Source: Lathyrus oleraceus (Eukaryota; Streptophyta; Magnoliopsida; Fabales; Fabaceae). From it: DNA of 64,000 bases. Shown here piece after piece: positions 45,643 through 58,864 of the stretch. A program made the position numbers and the translations under genes. The stretch's first letter is position 1, and every line of letters begins with the position of its first letter. The notes under the pieces are model-generated. The model was not told where the DNA came from and ran no database searches. It was given only the letters and a program-made list of their open reading frames with translations. The DNA lies in the NCBI RefSeq assembly GCF_024323335.1, contig NC_066583.1:362024377-362088376 (forward strand). Direction: 5' to 3'.

Positions 45643-46197
45643 TTATTGTTTTGGCTCTTGACCTTCAGAAGCGGCTTGCTTTCCTTTGTCCAGCTGATCA
45701 GAAGTTTCTTCCATGAGAACATTTTGGTGTTCAAAATCTTCCCCAGTCTCCTTAGCTTCTTCCACGATTTTTGGAGCTGGAAGATATAATGGAGCACGCT
45801 GTAAATGTATGGCTCCCATTACAAGTACAAACCATGAATGGAAACTCCTTTCAAAAACTTTATGTCCAAAGTTCTTCATCTTCAAAATCTTGGAATTAAC
45901 CCATCTCCGATAGGCTTCCCAGTCCAGATCATGTTCTATTGGATTAGATGATAAAAAACTAGTTCGCATTGCAGAGTGAAGGCACCTTTTAGAATCTGAT
46001 TCAAATTTCCTCAGAATCTTACCAATGTTAGGTTCTTTAGGTTTGGGTTGGCTAGGATATCTGATAGAAAAATCAGCGATGTTCGGGTTAGGGTTAGGGC
46101 CATAGATTTTGGGAATAACAAGATAAGGGGGGGGGGGGTCTGAATGTTGTTCATCATCATAATTAGACACAATGTGTTCTAGTTCAAAGTTGAACAA
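45643..46197 (-). pseudogene. Extra 3' ORF of the copia element (env-like position)
   Basis: 184 codons open, part of a longer degraded frame up to about 46734 with stops and Ser/Thr/Pro- and Gln-rich stretches. Blocks: ADFSIRYPSQPKPKEPNIG, HDLDWEAYRRWVNSKILK, FHSWFVLVMGAIHLQRAPLY (hydrophobic, could be a membrane segment or just a buried helix), and an acidic Gln-rich end. Its place after pol and before the 3' LTR is where SIRE-type elements carry an env-like gene, but I do not recognise the protein. It contains a run of 12 G (46127-46138 on the plus strand). Confidence 0.45.
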
Positions 46198-46734
46198 GCC
46201 TAAAAGAGTGAACTCATACTCTTGGTTACCAGAAACTCTCGAAGGAGATGTTATTGTGGCTTATTTAGATTAGGGAGGATAAGCATCAATAGATGGTGGT
46301 GGAAGGGGTGATGATAGTAACTGTGAATGAGGTGGTGTTTGTGGTATCTATTGTTGTTGTTGTTGCAACTGAGTTTCAGAAACTATAGGAGTTTCTGTAA
46401 CAGGTTCTAAAATAGTTAAGATTGTGGGAGGTGGTATTGGAATAGAAATAATGTTTTGAGATGGAGATCGAGATGGTTGTGTTGGTAAGACACTTTCAAA
46501 AACATGAGAATCAGAAACAAAAATATTTCTGGTCGTAGAGAGCTTACCAGGAATGGGTACGTCAGACGCCTTGGAAGACTACTAGATAACACCAAAAGTA
46601 TCCTTCAAAAGCATTACTTTCTGGCGCTCACTAATAGGCACATCATCTTCATCCAGAAATGCAACAACCTTCTTCTTCTTCTTCTGTGGTCTAGAAGATC
46701 ATTTTTCACAAGATTCTTTCTTCCTCTTCCCATG

Positions 46735-49700
46735 TGTAAGACCCCAATTTTGACCCTAAGATCCCTAATGTTATCTCATCATGTGCATTAGCTTTGGGAT
46801 CACACCTTGGCATCCTCCTTACCCCTCATTCATTGGGTTTGCATTGGGAGAGATCACCGAGCACATTTGATTGTATCATACTTTGTTTTTCATTATTTTA
46901 GTAACCAAAATACCAAAAATATGTCAATGTATAGTTTGTTGATTTTGTAGGTATTGTGTACATCCACCCATGCTCCATCAATCTCATATCTAGGGTTTAA
47001 GACCCTCAATGCAAGGAGAGCAATCAAGAAATGGTTCACATTGACTCTAGACATCATATATGGGTCCCCATGATCTTAATTTTATCATTTTGATCAAGAA
47101 CTCATCAAGAGCTTGAAGCTTGTTTGCCTTGGAAGCCCTAATTCATTTGGGTATCTTGTGTGACTTCCTCAGCAAGTTTCTTCAACATTTGATCATATAT
47201 TTCAATGGATACTTCATTATACATCATCTTACACATATATGATCCTCCATGAGTCCCAAAAATCAGGAGAATGTCAAGTTTGCAAGATGGTTCATGGTAG
47301 TTGACCAGAGAAAGTCAACTGGTCAAAACTGGGGTTCCCTAGACCCTATATCCTACAATTATTTGTCATATAAAAATGATTCCAAGAGAAACGTTACTCC
47401 TTATGACATTCCAAACAACTTTCATGTTGAAGTCAAGATCTATATTTTGTTGGAAAGTCATTTTTTATGATAAAAGATTATAGGTAATTTTGTTTGAACC
47501 CTAGTTAAGAGGTCAACTTCTAAGGACCATAACTTGCTCAATTTTTATGAGATGAAAGCCATTCAAGTTCCATGATTAAATTAAAGATGCCCTATTCAAC
47601 TTTTATGTTTGTAAGTAGTTCAAATTCAACTTGAAAATGCATGTTCCAAGAGGAGACATTATAGGTCATTTTGGGCCATTACCATTGAACAAGTGATTTT
47701 CCTCAACTTCTAAAATGCATAACTCCTTCATACCAAATCCAAATGAGGTCCAATTTGAATCCCAATTGAAGAGATTTTAAAGATATACAACTTTGATGAA
47801 GGAACGTTTTCCATTTGAAGCCCCTAACAAAAGTTATTCAAGGTGGAAGAAGTGAACATTTGACTTGGTACTTAGAAAATTTTCAAATATGTTTGATTTT
47901 CCAAAATTCCACCTCAAAATTCATCATGATAAAAGCTTCAAATAGAAACGTGTTCAACATGAAAGTTGTTCCCCTTGATCTCACATTTCCAAAAAGTCCA
48001 AGGTCACCTCATTTGGACCAAGATTGATGGACTTGCGCATGGCTCCTTTGTTGGGTTTCTTTTGGCAAGATTTGGATTCAAATGATCATTCCTCTTTGCA
48101 TGCTTCCATGTGATGACCTCAGTACCCTTTGTGCACGAATTGGAGATGGATTGTATCATTCTTTAGGCCCAAACCATTTCCCATGCATCCATGCACCTTG
48201 GTTTCCATATTTGGCAAAATTTCAAGTGGTGCAAAGATCAATTCCCTTGCCTAGTTAAACAAGCTCATGGCCTCAGAAATGACATAAACACCTTGCCCAA
48301 GCTTTGCCATGAAAACTCAGACCCTCACACCAAAGAATTTCTAGGGATTTCTTTGAAATCGAGTTTGAATTTCACTTTCTATTTTGAAGTTCAAACTCTA
48401 AGAATTCATTGCCTTTTCCATCTCAATTGATTACTGCAAGCAAGACGAGGAAGAATCAAGCAAATCCAGATCAAGATCAAGCTGAATTTAAGCTACTCTA
48501 AGGTGAAATTTCAGAAACTTCTCTTCTTCAATTCTCCCTCATTTCTCAATTATTTTGATTGATTTTTGGTAGGATGAAGTCCTACCAATGTAGGCAACAA
48601 GATTGAGTTGCTTTGAGGTCAAACCGAAGCAACTCAGTTCATGATCCTCAAAATTCAAATCCCCGTATCTTTTTATATACTTGGAATTGGAGAAAATTGA
48701 TGCCAGATTCGAGCTCCTGAGCATTTTCTCTTTGAAATAGTGTCGCTGATTTTCATTTTTCATGAAGTTGAGGTTGGACCAGTCCGGTGGTGATCAGCGG
48801 AGAAGATGACCGGACCTAGGGCTCCGGTGGTGCGTTGGCAAGTCCCAGGCCATATGATCTGGTTTAACTGTTTTAATCTTGATCGTTCATTCTGATTACC
48901 ACGCGTACATTGCATTGACCAAGGAGCATGGAGGAACGTGCGCGATTGACCATCAACTTTTCCACCTCAATTAATGAGGGAGATCTGATGGCCCTTGATT
49001 TTTGGATTTTGTTTTTAATTTCTGAATTTATGTTTAATTGCTTTATTTTGTTTAATTCCTAATAATTTCATTTTTAATCCATAAAATATGGGACTTTCAC
49101 CAAAAATATTTAAATATTTTTCTCTTTCATTTTTTGAATTAAAATTATTTTTTGGATTAACTTTGATATTTGTCATGAATTAAATGTTTTTGTGCATATT
49201 TTTAATTGTTTAAAAATACTTCTGACTTTTTAAAAATGATGAATTTTTTTTTGTCTAAGGTCCTTTGACCTTGTTTTACCTATCATAAATCTCTTGGCCA
49301 TTTATTTGGTGTTTTGAAGAGATTTTAGGTTTTGACCAAATTAAATTGAATTTTAATGCATTTTTAATTAATTAATTGTGTAAAAATTATGTTGAGCCAT
49401 TTTTATGGTCTTGTGATGTTTGACTATTTGTTTGGACCTTGGTCAAGGTTGATTTGACTTTTGTTGGATTAAAATCATTGGATTTAAGGGATTGATGAAA
49501 TGTACATTTCATCTACTAAAATGAATGAATAATTTTAATTTGATAAAATCGCTCCCATGACCAATTTGTGTTTCTCTCACATCCCCCCTCCCTTCATCTT
49601 CATCCCTATTCTTTCCCATTCCTTTCATTGACCAATGAAATCTCAAATATCCTAAGGCTAATTGGTTCATCAATGACCTTGTGTCAGATGGACCAATATA

Positions 49701-51482
49701 AGTATGGATGAGATACGTCCATCCCTCTTGATCTTTTCTTGTAATATGTGGTATGTTTTAGGAGTTTGGTTCTTCATAGAAAATCTCTAACATTCATTAA
49801 CACCTAAATTTTTATTGCCCGACCTCAAATAGTTGTGACTTCTACATAAGTCCACTTATGATTGCTTAACATAGAGCTAAATTTGACCCTAAAGGCATAA
49901 CATTCTAGTAAGTGAGATTGTAAGTCTCCCATCCTTCATGGTATTGTGTGGAAACTTGGCCTTTTTTCCTTACTATGGAAGAGGTCTTGGTTCAAGGATC
50001 CATGCTTATGAATGGATGGTTGAGTGTTCTCCAAAGAATGACGTAATCAATTAAAAAGCAAAACACCACTAACACTTGACTAACATTTGACTAACTATTG
50101 CTAATGTTGCTTTACTTTCAAGTCATTTACTTTATCCAATTTAATTTCTAGCCATTTATCATTCATTGCCATTTACATTTCATTAAACTTGTTTATGTTT
50201 ATGCCATTTTCACTTTGCTCATTTGAGACATATCTTGTGATTGTATATATTTGTTTATGGTCTTAGGGCCTTAAAACACTTAATAAATAACAAAAACCCT
50301 TAAAAAATGTTTGGTGGACTATTGATCTTGATCTGAACTTTTGGACTTAGAACTAGACAACATTACCTATGCAAAAAGGACTTGGCCAATTCCAACATTT
50401 TGAGACCAAGTCATCGTAAGCTGAGCCTTCGTCTGATGCAAGTCTTGGGATTTATTTGAACTCATCTGCTACATTGTCTTGGTGCTAATTGTTATTTTGA
50501 TTTTATGCCTGATGCTTTTCTTTGAGTTGATCAAGGAATAAGTCATATGATACATGACAAGACAAAGAAGACTGCTAGCTATGGAAATTGCTTGCTTGGA
50601 TGTGGCTATCTTTATTTGATGCCTAGATCTTCTTGATGTTTGGATATTTCTCATTGCTTATTTATTATTGCTTGATTCAAAGTCCAAAGGGAAAGTGGGT
50701 TTTCTATATGACATACTTGTTTGTTGGATTGCATCCCATTGGTTAGGTCTTTTCAACTCTCAACTTTTAACTTTGTGCTTAGGATTAGCCTCTTCATCTT
50801 CCCCCACTTCTTAAATTTCAAAAAGCTCTCCCCCTTTTCAAAAACATTCTTTGCTTGTGATTTCAAACTTAGACTTTGCTTAAATGGTTAGAAACTTTGG
50901 CCTAATGCCAATGAATTTTCAAACATTTTCTTAAATCAAATTTGTAAATAAACTTAATCATATTGACTCAAAATTTCAAAAGACAAAAAGAACTAAAAAC
51001 TCCATTCAATTATTTTTGGCATTTGTGTCATTCTCAATTAAACTTTTGATTAAAAGTAATTCACTCATTTTGAAACTGTTACCACGAACTACAAGGTTTT
51101 GATCTCTCATTTTTATGTTGGTACGTAGGCACAAGACCGAAGGTCTTGTCAAACCCAAAAATGTAATTAATGAATTCTTTTCTCATCCCCACATTCTATT
51201 TTTATCAAACATCTTTTATACCAAAAAACACATACACACATAAAAAAGGGCTCCCTAGGAGTACCTAGGACACTTTGGGTGCTAACACCTTCCCTCTATG
51301 TAACCAACCCCCTTACCTGTAATCTCTGGAATTTTATTAGTTTTGATTTGAAAACTTATTATCTTTGAATTTTGTTCGTACTTTTCCCTTTTCCTTTGGA
51401 AACAATAAAAGTGTGGTGGCGACTCTAGTTTTATTGACGTTAAGCTTATCCATAGCTTGATGGTCATGAATTTACCACTACA
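46735..51482 (+). repeat. Ogre E 5' LTR (4.75 kb)
   Basis: Starts TGTAAGACCCCAATTTTGAC and ends tttaccactaca. It has the 70-bp conserved block (49816-49885), the ccgga...tccgg inverted repeat (48810-48827), the CCTAGG pair (51254-51270) and a decoy TGGCGACTCT (51417-51426) 75 bases before the true primer site. A clear TATA box was not found at the place where LTRs D and F have it. Confidence 0.9.
48539..48763 (-). other. Antisense ORF inside Ogre LTR E (74 aa)
   Basis: Counterpart of the frame at 41394-41771: RSSNLASIFSNSKYIKRY ... LVAYIGRTSS. Its N-terminal part is disrupted by frameshifts upstream (48764-48900). No known domain. Confidence 0.3.
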
Positions 51483-51491
51483 AAAATTAAG

Positions 51492-51509
51492 TGGCGACTC
51501 TGCTGAGGA
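51492..51509 (+). other. Ogre E primer binding site (Arg-tRNA type)
   Basis: TGGCGACTCTGCTGAGGA, 9 bases after the LTR end. One base differs from the copy in D. Confidence 0.8.
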
Positions 51510-51889
51510 GTAGTCCTCAATGGGTTTAGCCTACTTTTTTATATGTGTATATATTTGTATATTTGTTTGTATGATATAATCTGTCTATTGTGCTCGGTGA
51601 TCTCTAAGCAGTGAGATAAGTTCTAACCCGAACTTGAGTTCAATTAAGATAAGAGGATGGTATAGTCATGTTCAACTTGTGCGGAGTAGTCCTTAACAAG
51701 TTGGCTTGAGACCCATCTACTCAGTGGAGATCTCTTTGGAGTTACTAATGTCACACAAGTTATTTGTGGCTAGGCATTATTTTCTTTGATTTGGGGTCCG
51801 AGAAGCTGAGGACCGTACAACATTTAACCCAACTTGGCATATTTAGAATGTAGTGCGGAGACTGTTCCGGTATAGACCTGATAACAATT
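51510..51889 (+). other. Ogre E leader, first part
   Basis: Untranslated leader matching the D leader (minus strand, 38921 down to about 38545). No gene. It is cut at 51890-51894 by LTR F and resumes at 56608. Confidence 0.7.
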
Positions 51890-51894
51890 GTTAC
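51890..51894. repeat. Target site duplication, left copy (GTTAC)
   Basis: GTTAC before TGTAAGACC of LTR F; repeated at 56603-56607. Confidence 0.85.
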
Positions 51895-53411
51895 TGTAAG
51901 ACCCCAATTTTGACCATAAGATCCCTCATGCAATTTCATCATAAGCATCAACTTGGGATCATGTCTTGGCATCCTCCTTACCCCTTTTTCATTGGGTTTG
52001 TTTTGGGAGAGATCACCAAGCATTTTGTGATTATATCATACCTGTATATTATCATTTTACTAACTAAAATACAAAAAATATGTCTTTGCATTTGCCTAAC
52101 TCTTTTGTAGGTAGGGCATGATCTCCATTGATTCATCAAGTTCACATCTAGGGTTTGAGACCCTCATGAACAAAGGGCACAACCAATAATTGATTCAAGA
52201 ATGGTTATGAACATCATATATGAGTCCCAATGATCTCTACATGTTATATTGATCAAGTTTTCTTCAAGAGTTTGGGGGTGATTTTACTTGGAAACCCTAG
52301 TTTGACTTGGTATCTTGAGTAACTTCTCCAACAAGCTATCTCACCAATTGATCAAATTTCTCAAGATACACTTAAAATTTCATCATATTATGCATATATG
52401 ATTTACCATGAGCCAAGAAAGTCAGGAGAATTGGAAATTAGCAAGTTGGTTGATGGTGGTTGGCCAGATGAATTCATCTGATCAAAACTGGGTCTCCCTA
52501 GACCCTATATCCTAATATTTTCACCATATGAAAATGATTCCAAGAGAAAACTTACTCTAAATTACATTCTAAACAACTTTCATGTTGATACCTAGAGCTA
52601 GTTTTGCTTGGAAAATCATTTTCTATGTTGGAACATTATACGTCATTTTGTCTAAACCCTAATTTGAAAGTCAACTTCCCAAGGCCTAAACTTGCTAAAT
52701 TTTTATGAGATGAAAGATTTACAACTTTCACAATCAAATTCAATGTATCTACTTCAACTTTGATTTTTGGAGTGGGAGCTAATTCAACTTTTTTGAGCAT
52801 GTGATATGAGGTTACATTATAGGTCACTTTTGACCTATACCATTAATCAAGTGATTTTTCCAAACTTCAAAAATGCATAACTCTATCATTTCAAATCCAA
52901 ATGACATGAAATTGGTGACCATTTTTAAGGTCTTTGAGAGATCTACAACTTTTATGAAGACACGTTTCTCATTTGAGGCTCATATAAAACGTTAAGCAAG
53001 GTGGAATATTGAGACATATGGCTTGACACTTAGAAAAAATTTGATATGTCAAAAATTTCCAAATTTCCACCTCAAATTTCTCCAAGATCCAAGCTCCAAA
53101 TGAAAAAGTGTTGAAAATGAAAGTTGTTCCTCTTGATCTCACCTTTCCAAAAAGCTCAAATTCATTTATTTTGGATAAAAACTGCATAGGCTGCGCATGG
53201 CATAAACAGGGTGACATCACTTGGCAAGGATCAAACTTCAAACATCAATGCACACTTGCCTTGCAATCCAAGCTTAGTTCAGAGCATCTAATATTCATTT
53301 ATGGACCTCAAGAAATCATTTCGTGGACCTATACACGCCCATGCACACTTGCATCACCATTTGCCAAAATTGGAAAGTAATTTGAAGTGTGCAATTATCA
53401 ACTGTTTCAAG

Positions 53412-53419
53412 TATAAATA
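53412..53419 (+). promoter_or_regulatory. TATA box of solo LTR F
   Basis: TATAAATA about 1.5 kb into the LTR. Confidence 0.5.
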
Positions 53420-53639
53420 GAGCTTCAATTGCTCAGAAATTCAGACACATTCGCGGCAACTTTGATCCCCCATCTCAAACCCTCACTTTGCAAAGGATAA
53501 GCCTGAAAAATTCTCTTGAATTTGAGCTTGAATTTCCACTATTTTGAAATTCAATTCTCCAGGAATCCATAGCTTCTTAACCATTCAATCCTTCTCTTGC
53601 AAGCAAGTGGAGTGAGATCAAGCACAAGCAAGATCAAGA

Positions 53640-54096
53640 TCAATTAAATACAGACCTCCATTGAAGGTATTTTCCAGAAATTTTAAACCCTTCGATTCTC
53701 TCAAATTCTTGCTCAATTCTATTGATTCTTTGGTTGTCTGAAGTCCTACCAATGTAGGCAAGAAGATTGAGTTGCTTTGAGGCCAAATCGAAGCAACTCA
53801 GTTCATGTACCTCAAATTTCAACTCCATGTATCTCTCAATATACTTGGAGTTGGAGTGAATTGAGGTCAGATTCGAGCTCAGTGCATTTTTTTCATTAAG
53901 ATCATGTCCTTGTGTTTTCATTTTGGTGATGGTTCATGGTGGACCAGTCCGGTGAGGTCCACCGGAGAAGATGACCGGAGCTCTGGCTCCGGCGATGAGT
54001 TGGCAAGGCTCTGAACCACATGATCCATTCCTTTTGTTTTAATCTTGAACGTTGGTTGTAATTACCACCTGTGTAGCGCTGTTGACTCAAGACCAT
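53640..54096 (-). other. Antisense ORF inside Ogre LTR F (two overlapping frames)
   Basis: Counterpart of 41394-41771. The N-terminal part is at 54096-53902 (SRLKQKEWIMWFR, TSPDWSTMNHHQNE) and the C-terminal part at 53921-53640 (SSNLTSIHSNSKYIERY, LSCFDLASKQLNLLAYIGRT), joined by one frameshift. It lies downstream of the LTR TATA box on the opposite strand. Confidence 0.35.
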
Positions 54097-56602
54097 GTGG
54101 AACGCGCGCTAGGGACCATCTGATATGCCACCTTAATTAATGAGGGAGATCAGATGGTCCACATATTTTTGATTTTCTGAATTTTTATTTTAATTGCATT
54201 ATTTTCAATAATTCATATTAAATTCAATATTGATCCAAAAAATATGAGACTTTCACCAAAAAAATTCAAAACTTTTTTTCTTTCATATTCTGAATTAAAA
54301 TTATTTTTTGGATCATTATTAATATTTTTCATGAATTAATTGATTTTGAATTTGTTTTTAATTATTTAAAAATATTCTTAAATGTCCAAAAATTATGAAT
54401 TTTTTTCTCCAAGGTCCTTTGACCTTGTTTGACTAATGATAAATCTCATGGCCATTTATTTCGTGTTTTGATGAGATTTTAGGAATTGGACAAACCATAT
54501 TTGATTTAAATGCACTATTTTATTATTTTTAATTAAATAAATGCCAATTATTTTTGTTAACCACTTGTATTGAATTGTTTGAGTTTGCTTGTTGTTGTTG
54601 GGCCTTGGTTAAGATTGATTTGACTTTGTCAAATTAATATCATTGGATTTAGGGGATTGATGGAATGTACATTCCATATCCCAAAATGAATGAATGATAT
54701 TAATTTGGTAAAAGTCCTCCTTTGACCAATTTGTGATTTCATTCATCCCCTTCCCACTTCATCTCATTCCTCTTCTTAATTTATTCATTCAATTTGGCCT
54801 ATGACATCTCAAAATCCTAATGCTAGTTGATTGAGAAATTGACATGAGTATGGATGAGATTAGGCCACACCTTTTGCATATTCTTTTTTGTGTTTGGTAT
54901 GTTTCATGAGCATAGTCCATTATACTATGTCTCTAATATGCATTAACATAAAAACTCTATTGCCCGACCTCAAATAGTTGTGACTTCTACATAATTCCAA
55001 TTATGATTGCTTAACATAGCGCTAAATTTGTGACATAAAAAGCATAAGCATTCTAGTTAGTGAGATTGTAAGTCTCCCCTCTTTCATGGTATTGTGTGGA
55101 AACTTGGCCTTCTTTCCTTCCTTTGGAAGATCTTTTGGTTCAAGGATTCATGCTTGTGATAAGTGAGTTGAGTGTTCTCCAAAGAATGTCTTGAAAACCA
55201 AAAGCAAAACAAAACTAATTTCTAACCTACTAACTACTAATATTTAATTTCAAGCTTTTACTTTAATGAAATTTACTTTTAGCACTTTATTTCATTTGCC
55301 ATTGTTCATATCATTCTAGTTGTTTATGTTAATGTAATTTTCACTTTGTCCATTTGGACCATATTGTGTGACATATATTGTTTGTGTATACTTTGCTTGT
55401 TTATGTGGTCTTTGACCATTAATGTACATAATAATAACAAAAACCCTAAAAAACTTTTGAGTGGACTGTTGGCTTGATCTTGAGCAATTGGACTTCGAAT
55501 CTAGACAACATCCCTATGCAAAAGGACTTGGCCAATGCCAACTTGTTAAGAAACCAAGTGCTTGCAATTTGAAACTTCATTTGTTACATCATTCAAGATC
55601 CCTCTGAGTTCATCTACAACATGATCATGGTGAAGCTGTTATTTTGAACCTGTGACTTGTGGAATTCATTTGTTACATGGGCTATCTTGAAGAAGATCAT
55701 GGAATGGCTAAAGCTTGGACGTGGCTATCTTTATTTGATGTCTTTGCTCTTCAAGATAATATAATTGTGCATTTGTGTGGTGCTTGATTCTAAAAATTCC
55801 AAGGGAATTCTGGGTTTCTATTGACATTCTTGTTTATTGGATTGCTACCCATTTGGTCAGATCTTTTCAACTCTTAACTTTTAATTTTGTGCATATGATT
55901 AGTCTCTTCATCTTCTCCCCATTTCTTTAATTTCAAAATATCTCCCTCCATTTTTCAAAATCTTCTTTGTGTGAACTACTCTTATTCTAAACTTTGACCA
56001 TTTTTTTTGCAAAAAAAAATAGAAACTTTGGCCTTATGCCATTGCATTTTCAAACTTATTTTCTTAAATCAAACTTGTAGATAAACTTAAATATACTTAA
56101 CTTAAACTTTCAAAAAGCCAAAAAGAACTAACTCATTCAAATCATTTTAGGCCTTTGTGCCTTTCAAACTTAAATTTTGTTAAAATCAATGCATCCACTT
56201 TGAAATTTGTATCACGGACTACGAGGTTTTGATCCCTCATTTTTATGTTGGTACATAAGCACAAGTCCGAAGGTCTTGTCAAACACAAAAATATAATTAA
56301 TGAATTCTTTTATCATCCCCCCATTCTATTTGTTTGTAAACATCACTTTGTACAAAATACATATGCATACAAAAAGGGCTCCCTAGGAGTACCTAGGACA
56401 CTTTGGGTGCTAACACATTCCCTCTGTGTAACCAACCCCCTTACCTGTGATCTCTGACTTTTATTAGTTTTTATTTGAAAACTTCTTACTTTTGTTCGTA
56501 CTTTTTCCCTTTTCCCTTGGAAACAATAAAAGCGCGGTGGTGACTCTTGTTAATTGATCTCTAGCTTGTCAATAGCTTGATGATCATGATTTTCCCGCTA
56601 CA

Positions 56603-56607
56603 GTTAC
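56603..56607. repeat. Target site duplication, right copy (GTTAC)
   Basis: Same five bases as 51890-51894; the Ogre E leader resumes directly after. Confidence 0.85.
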
Positions 56608-57056
56608 ACGATACTAAACTTAGACGAGTTTCTCTTGAGAATATTATGGGTTGATGAGTCAGTCATCCTAACCTATAATATCCGATAGATGGGATCAAGA
56701 CCTTGGGAACTTTTTAGAACATGATCTACAAGTTTTTATCCTTACTACACTCCATTGGGATGGTTCTTAACCTGCCTCCATGCTCGTGACTTACAATAAA
56801 CCCTTTGATTCTCGGTTGATCCGATCAAGTCTCATTAATATCAATGGAACTTGGGTGTTGATAAGGTGAAAACCATAATCCACCAAAATGGATGACTGAT
56901 CTTGATGATGACTTGATCCATCCCTTGACCTTTGTTTGTGTTTGCCTTGTGTGTGATCCCTTGTTTGTGATTGTTGCATTCATGCACATCATAACATTCA
57001 TCACAGAAAAATAAATTTCCAGGAACTAAGGTCTTATTTGCAAATATTTTCAGACC
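56608..57056 (+). other. Ogre E leader, second part
   Basis: Continues the leader up to the ORF1 start; matches the D leader on the minus strand (about 38530-38076). No gene. Confidence 0.7.
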
Positions 57057-58567
57057 ATGGATTATGGACGAAGGAACACTAAAAAGTACGGTTTCAGATG
57101 TTCTGATTTGAAAGACGAAGGAAGTTGTCATCCTTTGTAATAGATCCCTTGGACTTCAAACAACATCATGGGAAGCTCTTGTCTGTGTTATCTGCTGATG
57201 TGGTTGAAGGACTCTTGAGTGTTTTGGTTCAGTTCTATGACCCTCTCTACCGTTGCTTCACTTTTCCCGATTATCAGCTTGTGCCTACCTTAGATGAGTA
57301 TTCTCATCTCTTGTGTATACCGGTATCTAACAAGGTACCTTTTAGTGGATTGGAGAAGATTCCCAGATCTCATATCATAGCTGAAGCTCTTCATCTGAAG
57401 AAATTTGAGATTGGGGCTTATTGGGTGATGAAAGGAGGAATTATGGGGTTGACTTCTGAGTTCCTCATTAGTAAAGCTACTGTGTTTTCTCAAGCCAGTA
57501 TTATGGATGCTTTTGAAGCCATCTTTGTGTTGCTCATCTATGGTTTAGCTTTATTCCCTAACATTGACGATTTTGTTGATGTTAATGCCATTAGAATCTT
57601 ATTCATTAGAAATCTTGTTCCAACTTTGTTGGGTGACATGTATTTCTCTTTGCATTTAAGGAATTCTAAAGGTGGTGGGACTATTGTATATTGTGTTCCT
57701 CTTCTGTACAAGTGGTTTATTTCGCACTTGCCTCAGACGCCTGCTTTCTTGGAGAACAAACAATGTCTACGGTGGTCTCAAAGACTTATGTCTCTCACTA
57801 ATGATGATATTGTTTGGTATGATTCTGCATTGAGTAATGTGGATATTATTGATAGTTGTGGTGAATTCTCTAATGTGCGTCTCATTGGTACACAAGGAGG
57901 AATCAACTACAAACCTGCTTTGGCTCGTCGTCAACTTGGGTTCCCCTTGAGAGATAAGCCTAATAACACTCAGTTAGAAGGTTTGTTTTATCAAGAGGGT
58001 AAAGATCCCCAACATTTGAAGCAAAAGATGATACATGCTTGGCATAATGTGCATAGGAAAGGAAGATCCCAGCTTGGTCCATGCAACTATGTAGCTTTGG
58101 AAGCTTACACTATTTGGATGAAGAAGAGAGCATTGGAGCTGAAGATGTCGTACGCCTGTGAAAGACCTATGTATTTGGTTGTGGTTGAGCTATTAACTCT
58201 CCCTAACCAAGATGTAGAGGAGTTGGAAGACGCACTCACCAAGATGAAGCAAGAGAAGGATATGTGGAAAGAGAGGTTCCATGCTTTGAGCCGAAAGCAT
58301 GAGGAGTTGCAACTTGAGTCGAAAGACAAGGATGCACTCATTGAACTTCTTGAAGACCGAGCAATGAAGAGACAGAGAGAGCCAGAGGGTCCACCTTCCT
58401 CTAGCCTGCCTCAACCTTCTGGTGCTTGGATGAAGATTGTTGATCAGCTAGTTCTTGAGAAGGCCCAGACGAAGACATCATTTGAGTTCAAGATTAGATG
58501 CATCCGAAGGAAGTACACGCCCACAACCAGATCATCTGATACCATTGCTAAGGGATCCTTAGGATAA
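57057..58567 (+). pseudogene. Ogre E ORF1 (DUF7745-like)
   Basis: ATG at 57057 (MDYGRRNTKKYGF), one frameshift near 57110, then 480 open codons from 57125. This is the better copy of ORF1 in the window. Blocks: KVPFSGLEKIPRSHIIAEAL, FVLLIYGLALFPNIDDFVDV, GGGTIVYCVPLLYKWFISHL, FSNVRLIGTQGGINYKPALA, and a coiled coil at about residues 365-425 (EELEDALTKMKQEKDMWKER) followed by a basic patch. ORF1 precedes gag in Ogre; its job is not known. The early frameshift is the only break seen. Confidence 0.8.
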
Positions 58568-58864
58568 TTAGTTTCCTTTTCTCTTGTATTTGTACTTTGG
58601 TTTCTGAAAATATACTTAGTGTAATCATTCCAAATTTTATGAATAAAAAGAGATTTTTATGGTCAATCAAATTGTTATTATTCGTACTATATATTTTCAA
58701 ATAAGACAATATGTTCCTTGAAATTAAAAAACAAACAAAAACATTGCATTTCATACATCATCTGTATAATAGGTTTTCTTCAGTCAGATGTCTTTCGGTT
58801 ATTCTTTTGTGCTTCAACCAAGCTGACTCACTGATATAACACTCGCGCTAATCAACCAAGGATA

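Larger units (their letters stand above)
43581..46734 (-). mobile_element. 3' remnant of a Ty1/copia element (SIRE- or Angela-like)
   Basis: On the minus strand: a Ser/Pro-rich degraded frame (about 46730-45643), a non-coding stretch, the polypurine tract ccaaaaagtgggagat, and an LTR starting TGTTAGAACAAG at 44700. The phrase gattaagtccttgtgtacaa followed by caccttgacggg near 43600 is typical of R/U5 in plant copia LTRs. It is cut on both sides by Ogre sequence: LTR D starts at 43580 and LTR E at 46735. Confidence 0.7.
51895..56602 (+). mobile_element. Solo Ogre LTR (LTR F, 4.71 kb)
   Basis: TGTAAGACCCC...CCGCTACA flanked by GTTAC duplications, inserted in the Ogre E leader. No internal sequence is attached, so it is a solo LTR left by LTR-LTR recombination. 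It has a TATA box (53412-53419), the ccggag...ctccgg inverted repeat (53975-53992), the conserved block (54961-55030) and the CCTAGG pair (56382-56398). Confidence 0.9.

Noticed and set aside
46085..46100. gggttagggttaggg resembles plant telomere repeats.
   Set aside because: Only about two units, inside a decayed copia reading frame; no array.
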